Source: Vibrio hippocampi (GTDB lineage: Bacteria; Pseudomonadota; Gammaproteobacteria; Enterobacterales; Vibrionaceae). Taken from it: DNA of 64,000 bases. Under the pieces are notes generated by a model. That model did not search any database, had not been told where the DNA came from, and saw only the letters and a list, made by a program, of their open reading frames with translations. The stretch spans positions 1,922,001 through 1,986,000 of the forward strand of contig NZ_CAKLCM010000002.1 in the NCBI RefSeq assembly GCF_921292975.1, written 5' to 3'. Positions 46,357-56,792 of the stretch are shown piece by piece. The translations under genes were made by a program, and so were the position numbers. The number at the start of each line of letters is the position of its first letter. Position 1 is the first letter of the stretch.

Positions 46357-47460
46357 CTATGGAAGATGTTCACTTGCCAAATATTCATGGCTCTGCATTT
46401 CTGTCAATCTCGAAATACAACGCTTAAACTCAAATTCCAACTGCCCCTGACGATAAATGGACTCAAGCTCCACCTGGCAAGAAATAATTAATTTCACCTT
46501 GCGCTCATAAAACTCATCCACCAGAGCCAAAAAGCGCCTTGCCGCATCATCCAATGCGAGACTCAACTGAGGCACATCAGCAAGCAACACCGTATGATAA
46601 ACCTTGGATAGCTCTATATAATCATTTTGACTACGCATGGTTTGACATAACTGTGCAAAACTGGCGTACAACACCCCCTCTTCAGCTGCGATGACCTCAA
46701 TCTCTCTATGATTAATGTCTACACTCTGTTTGGGGCTGCTGTCTTTATTTACTAACTGAGCAAAATAGTTGTGCAAATTTGTTGTCGCTTGCTCGTCGAG
46801 GGGGAAATGGAAAATTTCCGCTTGCTCTAACGTTCGCAAACGATAGTCCGTTCCACTATCGACATTAAGGATTTGGCAATGGGTCTCAATCAAGTCGATA
46901 GCTGGCAAAAACCGAGCTCGCTGTAATCCATTACGGTATAGCTCTGTTGGTGGAATATTCGAAGTTGCGACCAATACAACACCTCGCTTAAACAGTGCTT
47001 TAAGCAGGGTAGCCAAAATCATAGCATCAGTAATATCTGAAACATAAAACTCATCAAAACAGATGACTTTGGCTTCTTCACTTAACGTTTGCGCTACATG
47101 CTCTAAGGGATCTTCAATCTCTCCAAGCACTTTAAGTTCATCATGAACACGGTGCATAAAACGATGAAAGTGCAGCCTTAGCTTCTTATCACTGGGTAAA
47201 CCATCAAAAAAGCTATCCATTAAGTAAGTTTTACCTCTGCCAACCCCGCCCCAAAAATAGAGACCTTGAGGCGTTTTGGCTTGTGGTGGCTTTTGACCCA
47301 TTAACTTCTGCAACAAACTCGGTTCAGGCGGGACATACGCATGAAATTGAAGCAGTTCTTGATACAGAACGTCTAAGGCATCAACGGCTGTGCGCTGGGC
47401 TGGATCAGATTGAAAACCATTTTCAGCAATATCTTTCTTATATTTTTCTATGGGCGTCAT
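46357..47460 (-). CDS. zapE: Cell division ATPase ZapE (AFG1-like)
   Basis: 367-residue P-loop ATPase linked to Z-ring dynamics under stress in E. coli. Walker A GGVGRGKTYLMDSF (about 71-84), Walker B VICFDEFYVSDI, and the sensor ATSNIPPTELYRNGLQR (about 192-208). Divergent from yhcB, upstream of the rplM leader with no strong terminator between them. Confidence 0.94.
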   Translation of the reverse strand: MTPIEKYKKDIAENGFQSDPAQRTAVDALDVLYQELLQFHAYVPPEPSLLQKLMGQKPPQAKTPQGLYFWGGVGRGKTYLMDSFFDGLPSDKKLRLHFHRFMHRVHDELKVLGEIEDPLEHVAQTLSEEAKVICFDEFYVSDITDAMILATLLKALFKRGVVLVATSNIPPTELYRNGLQRARFLPAIDLIETHCQILNVDSGTDYRLRTLEQAEIFHFPLDEQATTNLHNYFAQLVNKDSSPKQSVDINHREIEVIAAEEGVLYASFAQLCQTMRSQNDYIELSKVYHTVLLADVPQLSLALDDAARRFLALVDEFYERKVKLIISCQVELESIYRQGQLEFEFKRCISRLTEMQSHEYLASEHLP

Positions 47461-47601
47461 AAGGGTTTGCTTTAGCTAATTCTTACGTCTGCTGACGTTT
47501 TTTCTTTGATAGGCTCAATATCTCATAGTAACATGAGGAAACGGCGCGTGTAACTGTCAGGTAACGCGCATGTTAATAAACATTATAGAAAAGGAGCGGT
47601 T

Positions 47602-48090
47602 ATGCCTTGGATTTACGCGGTTGTCGGCTTACTGGTTGGCGCCATTATTGGAGTAATCATCTCTCGATTAACAACTCCCCAATACAAGAAGCAAAAAACA
47701 ATTCAAAAAGACCTGGAAGCGGCAAAGTTTGCTCTTGAACAGCAACGACAGGAATTATCAGACCATTTCGCGCAAACCGCCGAGATGCTCGATACCTTAG
47801 GTAAAGACTATACAAAGCTGTATCAACATATGGCTAAGACCTCATCGGAATTTCTGCCAAATCTTCCGGAACAAGATAACCCGTTCTTCAAAAAAATTGC
47901 AGAACACAATGAGGTAATAGAGTCCAACGCTATAGAAGCTGCAGAAGGTGATGCCAGCACGCAACCCAAAGACTACGCGAATGGAGCGACAGGTTTGCTT
48001 CGAGAGGAAGTCAAAGAGTCAGTCGAAGGACCGGAAGCGGTAAATCAAGAGCCTGTTACTCAAGAGCCTATAGCTGCTAAAGCGTCTTAA
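47602..48090 (+). CDS. yhcB: YhcB/ZapG family envelope protein
   Basis: 162 residues. One N-terminal membrane helix (about 3-23, IYAVVGLLVGAIIGVIIS) followed by a long coiled-coil (DUF1043) and an acidic, disordered tail with PVTQEP-like repeats. E. coli YhcB/ZapG links cell division with envelope growth. Divergent from zapE and just ahead of degQ, a common arrangement. Family sure, detailed role less so. Confidence 0.88.
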   Translation: MPWIYAVVGLLVGAIIGVIISRLTTPQYKKQKTIQKDLEAAKFALEQQRQELSDHFAQTAEMLDTLGKDYTKLYQHMAKTSSEFLPNLPEQDNPFFKKIAEHNEVIESNAIEAAEGDASTQPKDYANGATGLLREEVKESVEGPEAVNQEPVTQEPIAAKAS

Positions 48091-48104
48091 ACAATTCCAA
48101 ATTG

Positions 48105-48137
48105 AAAGCCATCAAAGTTTACCTTGATGGCTTTTTT
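48105..48137 (+). terminator. Terminator of yhcB
   Basis: 11-bp stem AAAGCCATCAA/TTGATGGCTTT with an 8-base loop, then further T. It begins 14 bases beyond the stop codon. Confidence 0.92.
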
Positions 48138-48205
48138 CATTATTCAACGATGAACTTTAACCATCCTGGTCAGTCATAACCGTTAATGAACCAATAAGGA
48201 GTAAT

Positions 48206-49576
48206 ATGATGAAAAAGCCTTTGCTTACTTTAACGGCCTTATCTCTAAGTCTAAGCGCAGCGTTTATGCCGCTCTCAGCATCCGCTGCACTGCCACTATA
48301 TGTCAATGGAGAGCAAGTCCCTAGCTTGGCTCCCATGTTAGAGAAAGTCACACCGGCTGTAGTGAGTATTTCGGTGGAAGGAACACAGGTATCGCGCCAA
48401 CGTTTACCCGATCAATTCCGATTCTTCTTTGGCCCCGACTTTCCCTCTGAGCAAGTACAGGAAAGACCATTTAGAGGTCTTGGCTCAGGTGTTGTGATTG
48501 ATGCTGATAAAGGCTACATGGTCACCAACTATCACGTCATTAATGGTGCTGAAAAAATCCGCATCAAGCTGAACGATGGTCGTGAATACGATGCAGAACT
48601 CGTTGGCGGTGACGAAATGTCTGATATTGCTTTACTCAAAGTCGATGACGTAAAAGGCTTAACAGAAATTAGGGTGGCGGACTCTGACCATTTGCGAGTC
48701 GGTGATTTCACTGTCGCTATTGGTAACCCATTTGGCTTAGGTCAAACCGTCACTTCAGGGATTGTTTCTGCACTCGGTCGCAGCGGCTTAAACATCGAAA
48801 ACTTCGAGAACTTTATTCAAACCGACGCAGCGATCAATAGTGGTAACTCTGGGGGTGCATTAGTCAATCTGAAGGGTGAGTTGGTTGGTATCAATACCGC
48901 TATCCTCGGTCCCAATGGCGGCAATGTAGGTATTGGCTTTGCCATTCCGTCCAATATGATGAAAAATCTAACGGATCAAATCATCGAATTCGGCGAAGTC
49001 AAACGCGGAATGTTGGGGGTTCAAGGGGGAGAAGTAACTTCTGAACTTGCCGAAGCTCTGGGTTATGAATCCAGTAAAGGGGCATTTGTTAGCCAAGTCA
49101 TTCCAAGCAGTGCCGCGGATAAAGGTGGCTTACAAGCTGGTGATATTATCGTTTCAATCAATGAGAACAAGATCTCAACCTTTAGTGAACTGCGTGCTAA
49201 GGTCGCCACTTTAGGTGCGGGTAAGACAGTCAAGCTGGGAGTGATACGAGATGGCAAAGAGATGTCATTCGATGTCACTTTGCAAGAGGCGGAGAAATCC
49301 ATCACTCGCGCCGATAAACTGCATGCCGGCCTATCCGGTGCAGAGTTTGCTAATACCGACAAAAACGATCCAGTTGAAGGGGTTAAGGTAACCTCCGTTG
49401 CTGAAAACTCGGCAGCCGCCCAATACGAATTGGCAACAGGTGATATCATTATTGGCGTAAACCGCAAACGCGTGAAGAACCTAGGAGAGTTACGCAAGAT
49501 CCTAGAAAACAAACCGAGCGTACTTGCACTGAACGTACAGCGTGGTGATCGCACGATTTATCTCGTTGTTCGCTAA
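48206..49576 (+). CDS. degQ: Periplasmic serine protease DegQ (DegP/HtrA family)
   Basis: 456 residues with a signal peptide (about 1-28). Protein quality control in the periplasm. The trypsin-like triad is His110 (NYHVI), Asp140 (SDIALLKV) and Ser215 (GNSGGAL). Two PDZ domains follow (about 260-350 and 370-456). Either of two ATGs (48206, 48209) after AAGGAG may be used. The degQ-degS order is common; without a second DegP-like gene in view, this could equally be called degP. Confidence 0.94.
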   Translation: MMKKPLLTLTALSLSLSAAFMPLSASAALPLYVNGEQVPSLAPMLEKVTPAVVSISVEGTQVSRQRLPDQFRFFFGPDFPSEQVQERPFRGLGSGVVIDADKGYMVTNYHVINGAEKIRIKLNDGREYDAELVGGDEMSDIALLKVDDVKGLTEIRVADSDHLRVGDFTVAIGNPFGLGQTVTSGIVSALGRSGLNIENFENFIQTDAAINSGNSGGALVNLKGELVGINTAILGPNGGNVGIGFAIPSNMMKNLTDQIIEFGEVKRGMLGVQGGEVTSELAEALGYESSKGAFVSQVIPSSAADKGGLQAGDIIVSINENKISTFSELRAKVATLGAGKTVKLGVIRDGKEMSFDVTLQEAEKSITRADKLHAGLSGAEFANTDKNDPVEGVKVTSVAENSAAAQYELATGDIIIGVNRKRVKNLGELRKILENKPSVLALNVQRGDRTIYLVVR

Positions 49577-49609
49577 CCAGTAAACTTAGCGTCAAAACTC
49601 ACATAAAGC

Positions 49610-49639
49610 GGGCTCTCATTTTCAGGAGCCCTTTTTTTT
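49610..49639 (+). terminator. Terminator of degQ
   Basis: 6-bp stem GGGCTC/GAGCCC with a 10-base loop followed by eight T. Confidence 0.88.
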
Positions 49640-49802
49640 GATCGCTTATCGGTGGTATTCTATGATTATCTGTCAATTTCGAACAAGTCATGCGGGTTAT
49701 TTGATTTGCTATCAAACGCCTAGCGAGTCATTTCAAACTTGGTATTACGTCGCAACGACATAATTGGCAATGCCTGTCGCTGCGAATACGCTTGAGGGAA
49801 TA

Positions 49803-50858
49803 ATGCTTAACTTTTTAATCCGATCCGTCTCCATGGGCCTTATTACTGCACTCATCGTGTTGCTTGCCATGCCCTCTTTACGACAGAGCATTATTACTCA
49901 ACCTTTGAACGAACAGCCTCAGACAGGCACTTCCGTTCAACTCTCTTTCAACCAAGCCGTGCGTAAAGCGGCACCTGCCGTGGTCAATATTTATAGCCGC
50001 CAATATTCAGAAGATGATCGTCAAGCGCTACTGGTCCAAGGGCTAGGCTCCGGTGTCATCGTCAGCAATAAAGGTTACATCATTACCAACTACCATGTTA
50101 TTGCCAATGCCGACCAAATTATCGTTGCGTTGCAAGACGGCAGAGCGGCAGCGGCACAACTCGTTGGCACAGATCAACGTACCGATATTGCTATTTTGCG
50201 CGTTGAAGGTGAAAGCCTACCGGTTATACCACTCAACCCAGAATATAGCCCCAAAGTTGGTGATGTGGTCATGGCGATTGGTAATCCGTATAACTTAGGA
50301 CAAACCACGACCTTTGGTATCATCTCGGCGACAGGTCGCTCTTCGATTAGTGCTGACGGTATTCAAGCTTTTATTCAAACCGATGCTGCTATCAACAAAG
50401 GTAATTCTGGTGGGGCATTAGTCAATTCAAACGGTGAACTGGTAGGGATTAATACGGCTTCGTTTCAACAAACAAAAGAAGTCGAAAGCTATGGTATCTC
50501 ATTTGCTATTCCAATAAAGCTTGCCCAGCAAGTCATGGAAAAAATCATTGCCGATGGACGTGTGATTCGTGGCTACATTGGTATCAATGGTCAAGATATT
50601 GGTTCACGTACCGCTAGGCTTGAACAGGCTGGTGGAATCATCGTACTCTCGGTCGATCCAACAGGTCCCGCAGACAAAGCTGGTATTCAAGCACAAGATA
50701 TTATTACCAGTATTGCCGGAAGAAAACTGGATGGACGCCAAGCCGTTTTTGATCTCGTAACCAACCTGAGACCAGGCACCAACATTGATGTCAAACTCCT
50801 TAGAAACGGACAAGAACTGACTCTGCCTATTGTCGTTGGAGAAGATCCTAACGAATAA
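49803..50858 (+). CDS. degS: Site-1 protease DegS of the sigma-E pathway
   Basis: About 351 residues. Membrane-anchored periplasmic protease that senses misfolded porins and cuts RseA to free sigma-E. One N-terminal helix (about 4-24, not cleaved), triad His98 (NYHVIANA), Asp128 (TDIAILRV), Ser202 (GNSGGALV), and a single C-terminal PDZ domain, which separates it from DegQ. The ATG at 49803 has GAGGG upstream; an ATG 39 bases upstream adds a non-family extension. Confidence 0.95.
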   Translation: MLNFLIRSVSMGLITALIVLLAMPSLRQSIITQPLNEQPQTGTSVQLSFNQAVRKAAPAVVNIYSRQYSEDDRQALLVQGLGSGVIVSNKGYIITNYHVIANADQIIVALQDGRAAAAQLVGTDQRTDIAILRVEGESLPVIPLNPEYSPKVGDVVMAIGNPYNLGQTTTFGIISATGRSSISADGIQAFIQTDAAINKGNSGGALVNSNGELVGINTASFQQTKEVESYGISFAIPIKLAQQVMEKIIADGRVIRGYIGINGQDIGSRTARLEQAGGIIVLSVDPTGPADKAGIQAQDIITSIAGRKLDGRQAVFDLVTNLRPGTNIDVKLLRNGQELTLPIVVGEDPNE

Positions 50859-50894
50859 ATTGCGGTCTGGTTTTACTCAGTGCCATTCAAGGCA

Positions 50895-50927
50895 TAAAAA
50901 AATGGTTCCATTTCTGGAACCATTTTT
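50895..50927. terminator. Bidirectional terminator between degS and parC
   Basis: 13-bp perfect stem AAAAATGGTTCCA/TGGAACCATTTTT with loop TTTC, between the convergent genes degS and parC. Confidence 0.93.
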
Positions 50928-50957
50928 GTATCTAATGCTCTAGCTAATAGAGGCAAG

Positions 50958-53234
50958 TCACGACTCAGATTCATCCGCTAACGGTGTATTAGCGTCCACT
51001 TCAATACGTGTGACACGCTGCAATCCGCGAGGAAGTAAGCCTCCACGTCGTCCACGCTCACCGCGATAGTTATCCAGATCAGCAGGCTTCAGACCCAACT
51101 TGCGCTTACCGGCATAGAGAGTAATGGTCGCAGCTTGAGGCAAGGCGATCAGATGAGAAACAAACTCTTCTCTTGCTTTCGCTTTTGCCGATGGAATATT
51201 GATGATCTTATTACCTTTACCTTTGCTCAGATGAGGTAGGTCTTTAATCGGGAACAGTAACATACGTCCTTGGTTAGTTATCGCCAAGATTTCATCCGCA
51301 TCCAGATCATTGACCGCTGAAGGCGCTATCACTTCAGCAGCTTGTGGTAAGGTTACCAACGCTTTACCGCTGCGGTTCTTAGACAACAGGTCAGCACCTT
51401 TACAAACGAAACCGTACCCTGCATCAGAGCCCACCAGCCACAGCTGATCCGGTTCACTCATGATGACTTGTCGGATAGTACTGCCAGCACTGATATTCAA
51501 ACGACCCGTTATCGGCTCACCTTGACTTCGCGCTGACGGTAAAGAATGAGACTCAAGTGAATAACTGCGACCATCGCTACCAAAGAAGACCGCAGGTTGG
51601 TTGCTCTTACCACGCGCACTCGCGAGGTAGTTATCACCGGATTTATAGTTTAGCCCCGACGCATCCACATCATGACCTTTCGCATGACGAATCCAGCCTT
51701 TCTCAGAAAGTACCACAGTAATCGGTTCACTTGGGATAAGATCACGCTCAGTTAAGGCTTTCGCCTCGGCGCGCTCAACTAATGGAGAACGACGATCATC
51801 GCCATATTTATCAGCATCCGCTTTGATCTCTTTCTTTAGCAACGTATTCATACGGCGCTCAGAACCAAGAAGTGTCTCAAGCTTTTCACGCTCTTTTTCT
51901 AACTCTTCCTGCTCTCCGCGGATCTTCATCTCTTCCAATTTAGCAAGATGACGAAGCTTGGTATCAAGAATGGCATCCGCTTGAATATCCGTGATACCAA
52001 ATCGCGACATTAATACCGCTTTAGGTTCATCCTCAGTTCGGATGATCTCAATCACCTCATCAAGGTTAAGGTAAGCAACCAACAAACCCTCTAAGATGTG
52101 TAGGCGAGCTAAGATCTTATCCAATCGATATTGCAGACGCTTGCGTACTGTTGCACGACGATATTCAATCCACTCACTCAAGATCTTCACCAGACCTTTG
52201 ACTTGAGGACGACTATCCAAACCAATCATGTTTAGGTTTACACGGAAGTTTTTCTCAAGATCTGTCGAAGCAAACAAGTGGTTCATTAGCTGATCGCAAT
52301 CAATACGATTCGATCGAGGAACAATGACGATTCGTGTTGGGTTCTCATGATCCGACTCATCGCGCAGATCATCAACCATAGGCAACTTTTTCGCTCGCAT
52401 CTGGTTAGCAATCTGCTCAAGCAGTTTGGCTCCAGAGACTTGATGCGGCAGTGCCGTAATCACGATATCACTGCCCTCTTTATGCCAAACCGCACGCATC
52501 TTCACAGAGCCACGACCAGTGCGATAGATCTTTTCTAAATCCGCCGAAGGAGAAATAATTTCGGCTTCTGTCGGATAGTCTGGACCTTTCACAAACTCCA
52601 TGACATCCGTGAGTTCCGCCTTTGGATTGTCGATCAAATGAATGGTCGCATCGGCAATTTCACGCATATTATGAGGAGGAATATCGGTCGCCATACCAAC
52701 AGCGATACCCGTAATACCATTTAATAAGATATGCGGTAGACGCGCTGGCAAAATCTTTGGCTCTTTCATGGTGCCGTCAAAGTTTGGCTGCCAGTCAACC
52801 GTACCTTGACCCACTTCACCTAATAACACTTCCGCGAACTTAGAAAGCTTTGCTTCGGTATAACGCATTGCCGCGAACGACTTAGGATCATCCGGCGCAC
52901 CCCAGTTCCCTTGACCGTCTACCAGTGGATAACGGTAAGAGAAGGGCTGAGCCATCAGAACCATCGCTTCATAACACGCTGTGTCACCATGCGGATGGTA
53001 CTTACCCAGCACATCACCAACGGTACGCGCTGATTTCTTATACTTTGCGGATGCGGATAAGCCCAGCTCCGACATCGCGTAAATAATACGACGTTGTACA
53101 GGCTTGAGACCGTCACCGATATAAGGCAATGCACGATCCATAATCACGTACATTGAATAATTTAGATAGGCGTCTTCGGTAAACTTTCGCAGCGGCAGCT
53201 GTTCAACACCATCAAAAGACATTTCACTCGACAT
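50958..53234 (-). CDS. parC: Topoisomerase IV subunit A
   Basis: 758 residues. DNA-cutting subunit that unlinks daughter chromosomes. The catalytic Tyr is in [11 protein letters not shown]. The quinolone region reads [12 protein letters not shown], with Thr85 where E. coli has Ser80 and the acidic Glu89 retained. A C-terminal beta-pinwheel region follows (about 500-740). It starts 3 bases after parE. Confidence 0.98.
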   Translation of the reverse strand: MSSEMSFDGVEQLPLRKFTEDAYLNYSMYVIMDRALPYIGDGLKPVQRRIIYAMSELGLSASAKYKKSARTVGDVLGKYHPHGDTACYEAMVLMAQPFSYRYPLVDGQGNWGAPDDPKSFAAMRYTEAKLSKFAEVLLGEVGQGTVDWQPNFDGTMKEPKILPARLPHILLNGITGIAVGMATDIPPHNMREIADATIHLIDNPKAELTDVMEFVKGPDYPTEAEIISPSADLEKIYRTGRGSVKMRAVWHKEGSDIVITALPHQVSGAKLLEQIANQMRAKKLPMVDDLRDESDHENPTRIVIVPRSNRIDCDQLMNHLFASTDLEKNFRVNLNMIGLDSRPQVKGLVKILSEWIEYRRATVRKRLQYRLDKILARLHILEGLLVAYLNLDEVIEIIRTEDEPKAVLMSRFGITDIQADAILDTKLRHLAKLEEMKIRGEQEELEKEREKLETLLGSERRMNTLLKKEIKADADKYGDDRRSPLVERAEAKALTERDLIPSEPITVVLSEKGWIRHAKGHDVDASGLNYKSGDNYLASARGKSNQPAVFFGSDGRSYSLESHSLPSARSQGEPITGRLNISAGSTIRQVIMSEPDQLWLVGSDAGYGFVCKGADLLSKNRSGKALVTLPQAAEVIAPSAVNDLDADEILAITNQGRMLLFPIKDLPHLSKGKGNKIINIPSAKAKAREEFVSHLIALPQAATITLYAGKRKLGLKPADLDNYRGERGRRGGLLPRGLQRVTRIEVDANTPLADESES

Positions 53235-53237
53235 TTG

Positions 53238-55118
53238 TTATACCTCTGCCATATCGCCGTTGTTTTGCAGCCAGCTACGACGGTCATCCGCACGTTTTTT
53301 GCCCAGCAGCATATCCATCATTTCGTTGGTCGCTTCCACATCATCAATGGTCAACTGTACCAATCTACGGGTATTCGGATCCATGGTAGTTTCACGCAAC
53401 TGCAGTGGGTTCATCTCACCCAGACCTTTGAATCGTTGCACGTTAATCTTGGCTTTTTTCTTACTCAAACGCTCAAGGATGCCATCTTTTTCCCCATCGT
53501 CCAGTGCGTAAAACACTTCTTTACCACAGTCGATTCGATAGAGAGGTGGCATCGCAACATAGACGTGACCCGCCGCTACTAACGCACTAAAGTGCTTGGT
53601 AAATAACGCACACAATAGTGTGGCGATGTGTAAACCATCCGAGTCCGCATCCGCTAGGATACAGATTTTACCGTAGCGAAGAGTGTCAAGGTTATCGTTA
53701 TCCGGGTCGATTCCCAGAGCCACTGAAATATCATGTACTTCTTGCGAAGCGAGCACTTGGTCAGCCGCGACTTCCCAAGTATTGAGAATTTTACCGCGCA
53801 GTGGCATCACCGCTTGGAATTCACGATCACGAGCTTGTTTGGCACTGCCTCCTGCCGAGTCACCCTCTACAAAGAAGATTTCGGTACGGCTGAGGTCTTG
53901 TTGCGAACAGTCGGTGAGTTTACCCGGTAGCGCTGGTCCTGAGGCGACTTTCTTACGCACTACTTTTTTGCTGGCACGCATGCGGCGGTGAGCATTAGCG
54001 ATACAGACTTCGGCTAGCTGTTCGGCTAACTGTGGTTTTTCATTCAACCACAAGCTAAAGGCATCCTTGACGACACCAGATACAAACGCGGCACATTGGC
54101 GCGAAGAAAGGCGCTCTTTGGTCTGACCCGCAAATTGCGGATCTTGCATTTTGATCGACAGAACATAAGAACAGCGATCAAAGACGTCTTCGCCTGTGAG
54201 CTTAACGCCACGCGGCAGTAAGTTACGAAACTCACAGAACTCACGCATCGCATCTAATAAACCTTGGCGTAAACCATTAACGTGAGTACCGCCTTGTGCG
54301 GTTGGGATCAAGTTAACGTAGCTTTCGGTGATCATTTCACCACCTTCCGGCTGCCAGATCACCGCCCAAGTTGCAGCTTCTGTCTCAGCAGAAAACTCAC
54401 CGGTAAATGGTTCTTCAGGAAGCAGCGTGTAACCCTTAACGCCTTCCGCAAGGTAGTCTTTCAGACCATCTTCATAGAACCATTTATATTCTTCATTGTT
54501 GACCTTGTCGCTGAACGTGATCTCCAGTCCAGGACAAAGGACCGCTTTCGCTCGCAGATTGTTGACTAGGCGGGTCACTGAGAAGTTAGGCGAGTCGAAA
54601 TAGCTGCCATCTGGCCAAAAGTGAACACTGGTACCTCGATTACGACGACCACATGTCCCGGTCACAGTTAGGTCCATCACTTTTTCGCCATGTTCAAAGG
54701 CGATCTCATATATCTGACCATCACGACGCACGGTCACTTCAACACGTTTGGATAACGCATTAACGACCGAAATACCAACACCGTGCAAACCACCGGAGAA
54801 TTGATAGTTTTTGTTAGAGAACTTACCACCAGCATGCAGTTTACAAAGAATCAATTCCACGCCAGAGACTTTCTCTTCTGGGTGAATATCGACAGGCATA
54901 CCACGCCCATCATCAATCACTTCTAGAGATTGGTCGGCGTGCAAAATCACTTGTACTTTGGAGGCGTGTCCAGCTAAGGCTTCATCGACACTGTTATCGA
55001 TAACCTCTTGCCCCAAGTGGTTGGGGCGGACGGTATCCGTATACATCCCTGGTCGGCGACGTACCGGTTCCAAACCATTGAGAACCTCAATGGCCCCAGC
55101 ATTATATTGTTCTGTCAT
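53238..55118 (-). CDS. parE: Topoisomerase IV subunit B
   Basis: 626 residues. ATPase subunit of topoisomerase IV. GHKL ATP site (VIDNSVDEALAGHA, DDGRGMPVD, GGLHGVGISVVNALS), transducer domain, and the TOPRIM motif EGDSAGGSAKQARDRE with PLRGKILN. Length normal. A 234-base gap, holding only a 6-bp hairpin without T run, separates it from yqiA. Confidence 0.98.
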   Translation of the reverse strand: MTEQYNAGAIEVLNGLEPVRRRPGMYTDTVRPNHLGQEVIDNSVDEALAGHASKVQVILHADQSLEVIDDGRGMPVDIHPEEKVSGVELILCKLHAGGKFSNKNYQFSGGLHGVGISVVNALSKRVEVTVRRDGQIYEIAFEHGEKVMDLTVTGTCGRRNRGTSVHFWPDGSYFDSPNFSVTRLVNNLRAKAVLCPGLEITFSDKVNNEEYKWFYEDGLKDYLAEGVKGYTLLPEEPFTGEFSAETEAATWAVIWQPEGGEMITESYVNLIPTAQGGTHVNGLRQGLLDAMREFCEFRNLLPRGVKLTGEDVFDRCSYVLSIKMQDPQFAGQTKERLSSRQCAAFVSGVVKDAFSLWLNEKPQLAEQLAEVCIANAHRRMRASKKVVRKKVASGPALPGKLTDCSQQDLSRTEIFFVEGDSAGGSAKQARDREFQAVMPLRGKILNTWEVAADQVLASQEVHDISVALGIDPDNDNLDTLRYGKICILADADSDGLHIATLLCALFTKHFSALVAAGHVYVAMPPLYRIDCGKEVFYALDDGEKDGILERLSKKKAKINVQRFKGLGEMNPLQLRETTMDPNTRRLVQLTIDDVEATNEMMDMLLGKKRADDRRSWLQNNGDMAEV

Positions 55119-55352
55119 AATACGGAAAATTTCTCGAATAAAGATTGCGGCGTCGCGACAAATAGACCACTAAGAGAATGAAAATTCTCAATGAGCCAAA
55201 CAGTTAACGAAATCTCTGGTCAACTTTGTCTGCCAAGACGCAAATTCAGTGACAACATACTCTGGTGCTAAGCGAATGTTGTCAAGTTTCCTAGGAAAGT
55301 AGGATAGATTTTTATGATTGTGTCCTCAGCGAGTTGAGGAATTCATCAAATA

Positions 55353-55940
55353 CTAGAGGGAAAGAAAGGTTACTATATCCGCAGCAAAACGCTCAAAACC
55401 AACGAAGCTGTGATCACCTCCCGATTCTACTGTTTGTTTACTGTCTCGATACTTCTCCACCGCTTGGCGGTAGTCTAGTACCTCATCGCCCTCTTGCTGC
55501 AACAACCAAAAATCGTCTGGATTCTGGATATGAGCAATATCAAGCGCTCGAAGTTGAACGATATGCTGTTGTTCTAGCGTGTATTGCTCATGAGTATAAG
55601 GGTTTTGTTGTGGTCCTAAATAATCTTGTAACAATTCATAAGGTCTTACCGCCGGATTCACCAGCACCGCTTTAAAACCAAAATGGTGATTTAACCAGGT
55701 AGAAAGGTATCCCCCCAGAGAACTGCCTACCAAAGCGATATTGTATTCGCTTTGTAATTGATTGACCAAATTCTTTAAGGTTTCAGCGGCTTCTTCTGGA
55801 TAACAAGGTACCTGAGGCACAACCACTTTTATATCGGGCCGGTGCTGCTGACAATAGTTGCACACTACTTGAGCTTTATAAGACAGCGGCGAACTGTTAA
55901 AGCCATGGATATACAACAGTAAAGACGGCTTAGTATTCAT
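55353..55940 (-). CDS. yqiA: YqiA family esterase
   Basis: 195-residue cytoplasmic alpha/beta-hydrolase with esterase activity in E. coli. Its nucleophile motif is intact: GSSLGGYL (about 72-79), with the His in GGDHSFVGFERF near the C terminus. The oxyanion region is YIHGFNSSPLS. Directly follows cpdA (abutting), part of the nudF-yqiB-cpdA-yqiA-parE-parC unit. Substrate unknown. Confidence 0.93.
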   Translation of the reverse strand: MNTKPSLLLYIHGFNSSPLSYKAQVVCNYCQQHRPDIKVVVPQVPCYPEEAAETLKNLVNQLQSEYNIALVGSSLGGYLSTWLNHHFGFKAVLVNPAVRPYELLQDYLGPQQNPYTHEQYTLEQQHIVQLRALDIAHIQNPDDFWLLQQEGDEVLDYRQAVEKYRDSKQTVESGGDHSFVGFERFAADIVTFLSL

Positions 55941-56765
55941 TTAATATCCATCAGCATTAAAGTCAGGACGAAACGCTCCGTGAGGCAGTCGATGTACTTG
56001 CGTGTTTAAACGACCATCACGACACAACTCCAACTCTCTCCAACCAGGAGCACGAGTATCTAAAGCAAATTCATTCGAATTAGGCTTAAACTGCACACAG
56101 GTCGATGGCGTCGCAAGAACCCGAACACCTTCATGCAGTATATCCAACTCTTGATGGATATGACCGCAAAGCACGGCGTTGACGTTGTTATGTTTCGCTG
56201 CCACTTGCCAAAACTCTTGTGCATCTTTCAAACAGTGCTGATCTAACCAAGCACTGTTCACCAATACCGGATGGTGATGCAACAGAATCAAACTGTGTCT
56301 ATCGGGATAGTCGCCAAGCATTTGGTCCAATAAATTCAGCTGTTCATTGCTCAATTTTCCATGGGGTACACCGACGACTTGAGAATCAAGTAAAATCACT
56401 TGCCAATGATCACCGAGCAGTTTGTGGTTTGCATCCATGATCAATGGTGAATCAACAACACTACCCATACTTGGCTTATAATCGTGGTTTCCAGGCAGCC
56501 AAAAACAAGGGAGATCCAGTGGCTCTATCCCTTTTATAAATTTTTGATACGATTCTTCCGTGTGATCTTGCGAGATATCGCCAGTCGCAAGCAGCGCATC
56601 AAAATGTGCACCTTGCGTCATCACTTCGGACACCACCGCATTAAAGCTGTCTTGCGTATTAACACTCAGTAAGCAGCCATCATGAGGAGCAAATAGATGG
56701 GTATCGGTTAATTGCAGTAACCTGATGCTACTTAACTGAGATTCATCACTGGGTGTTGTCTTCAA
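55941..56765 (-). CDS. cpdA: 3',5'-cAMP phosphodiesterase CpdA
   Basis: 274 residues. Metallophosphoesterase that breaks down cAMP and so tempers CRP signalling. Metal-binding motifs are LTDTHLF (about 19-25), ATGDISQDH, LPGNHDYKP, HHHPV and GHIHQE. Directly upstream of yqiA, 27 bases behind yqiB. Confidence 0.95.
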   Translation of the reverse strand: MKTTPSDESQLSSIRLLQLTDTHLFAPHDGCLLSVNTQDSFNAVVSEVMTQGAHFDALLATGDISQDHTEESYQKFIKGIEPLDLPCFWLPGNHDYKPSMGSVVDSPLIMDANHKLLGDHWQVILLDSQVVGVPHGKLSNEQLNLLDQMLGDYPDRHSLILLHHHPVLVNSAWLDQHCLKDAQEFWQVAAKHNNVNAVLCGHIHQELDILHEGVRVLATPSTCVQFKPNSNEFALDTRAPGWRELELCRDGRLNTQVHRLPHGAFRPDFNADGY

Positions 56766-56792
56766 AATACTAAAACCTGAACTTCACAATTG

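Noticed and set aside
49063..49554. Open frame of 163 codons on the minus strand
   Set aside because: Antisense to the PDZ region of degQ, with no supporting signals.
55119..55352. A small gene in the parE-yqiA gap
   Set aside because: Only a short out-of-frame open stretch and a 6-bp hairpin (TCCTCA/TGAGGA) without T run; no protein family resemblance.
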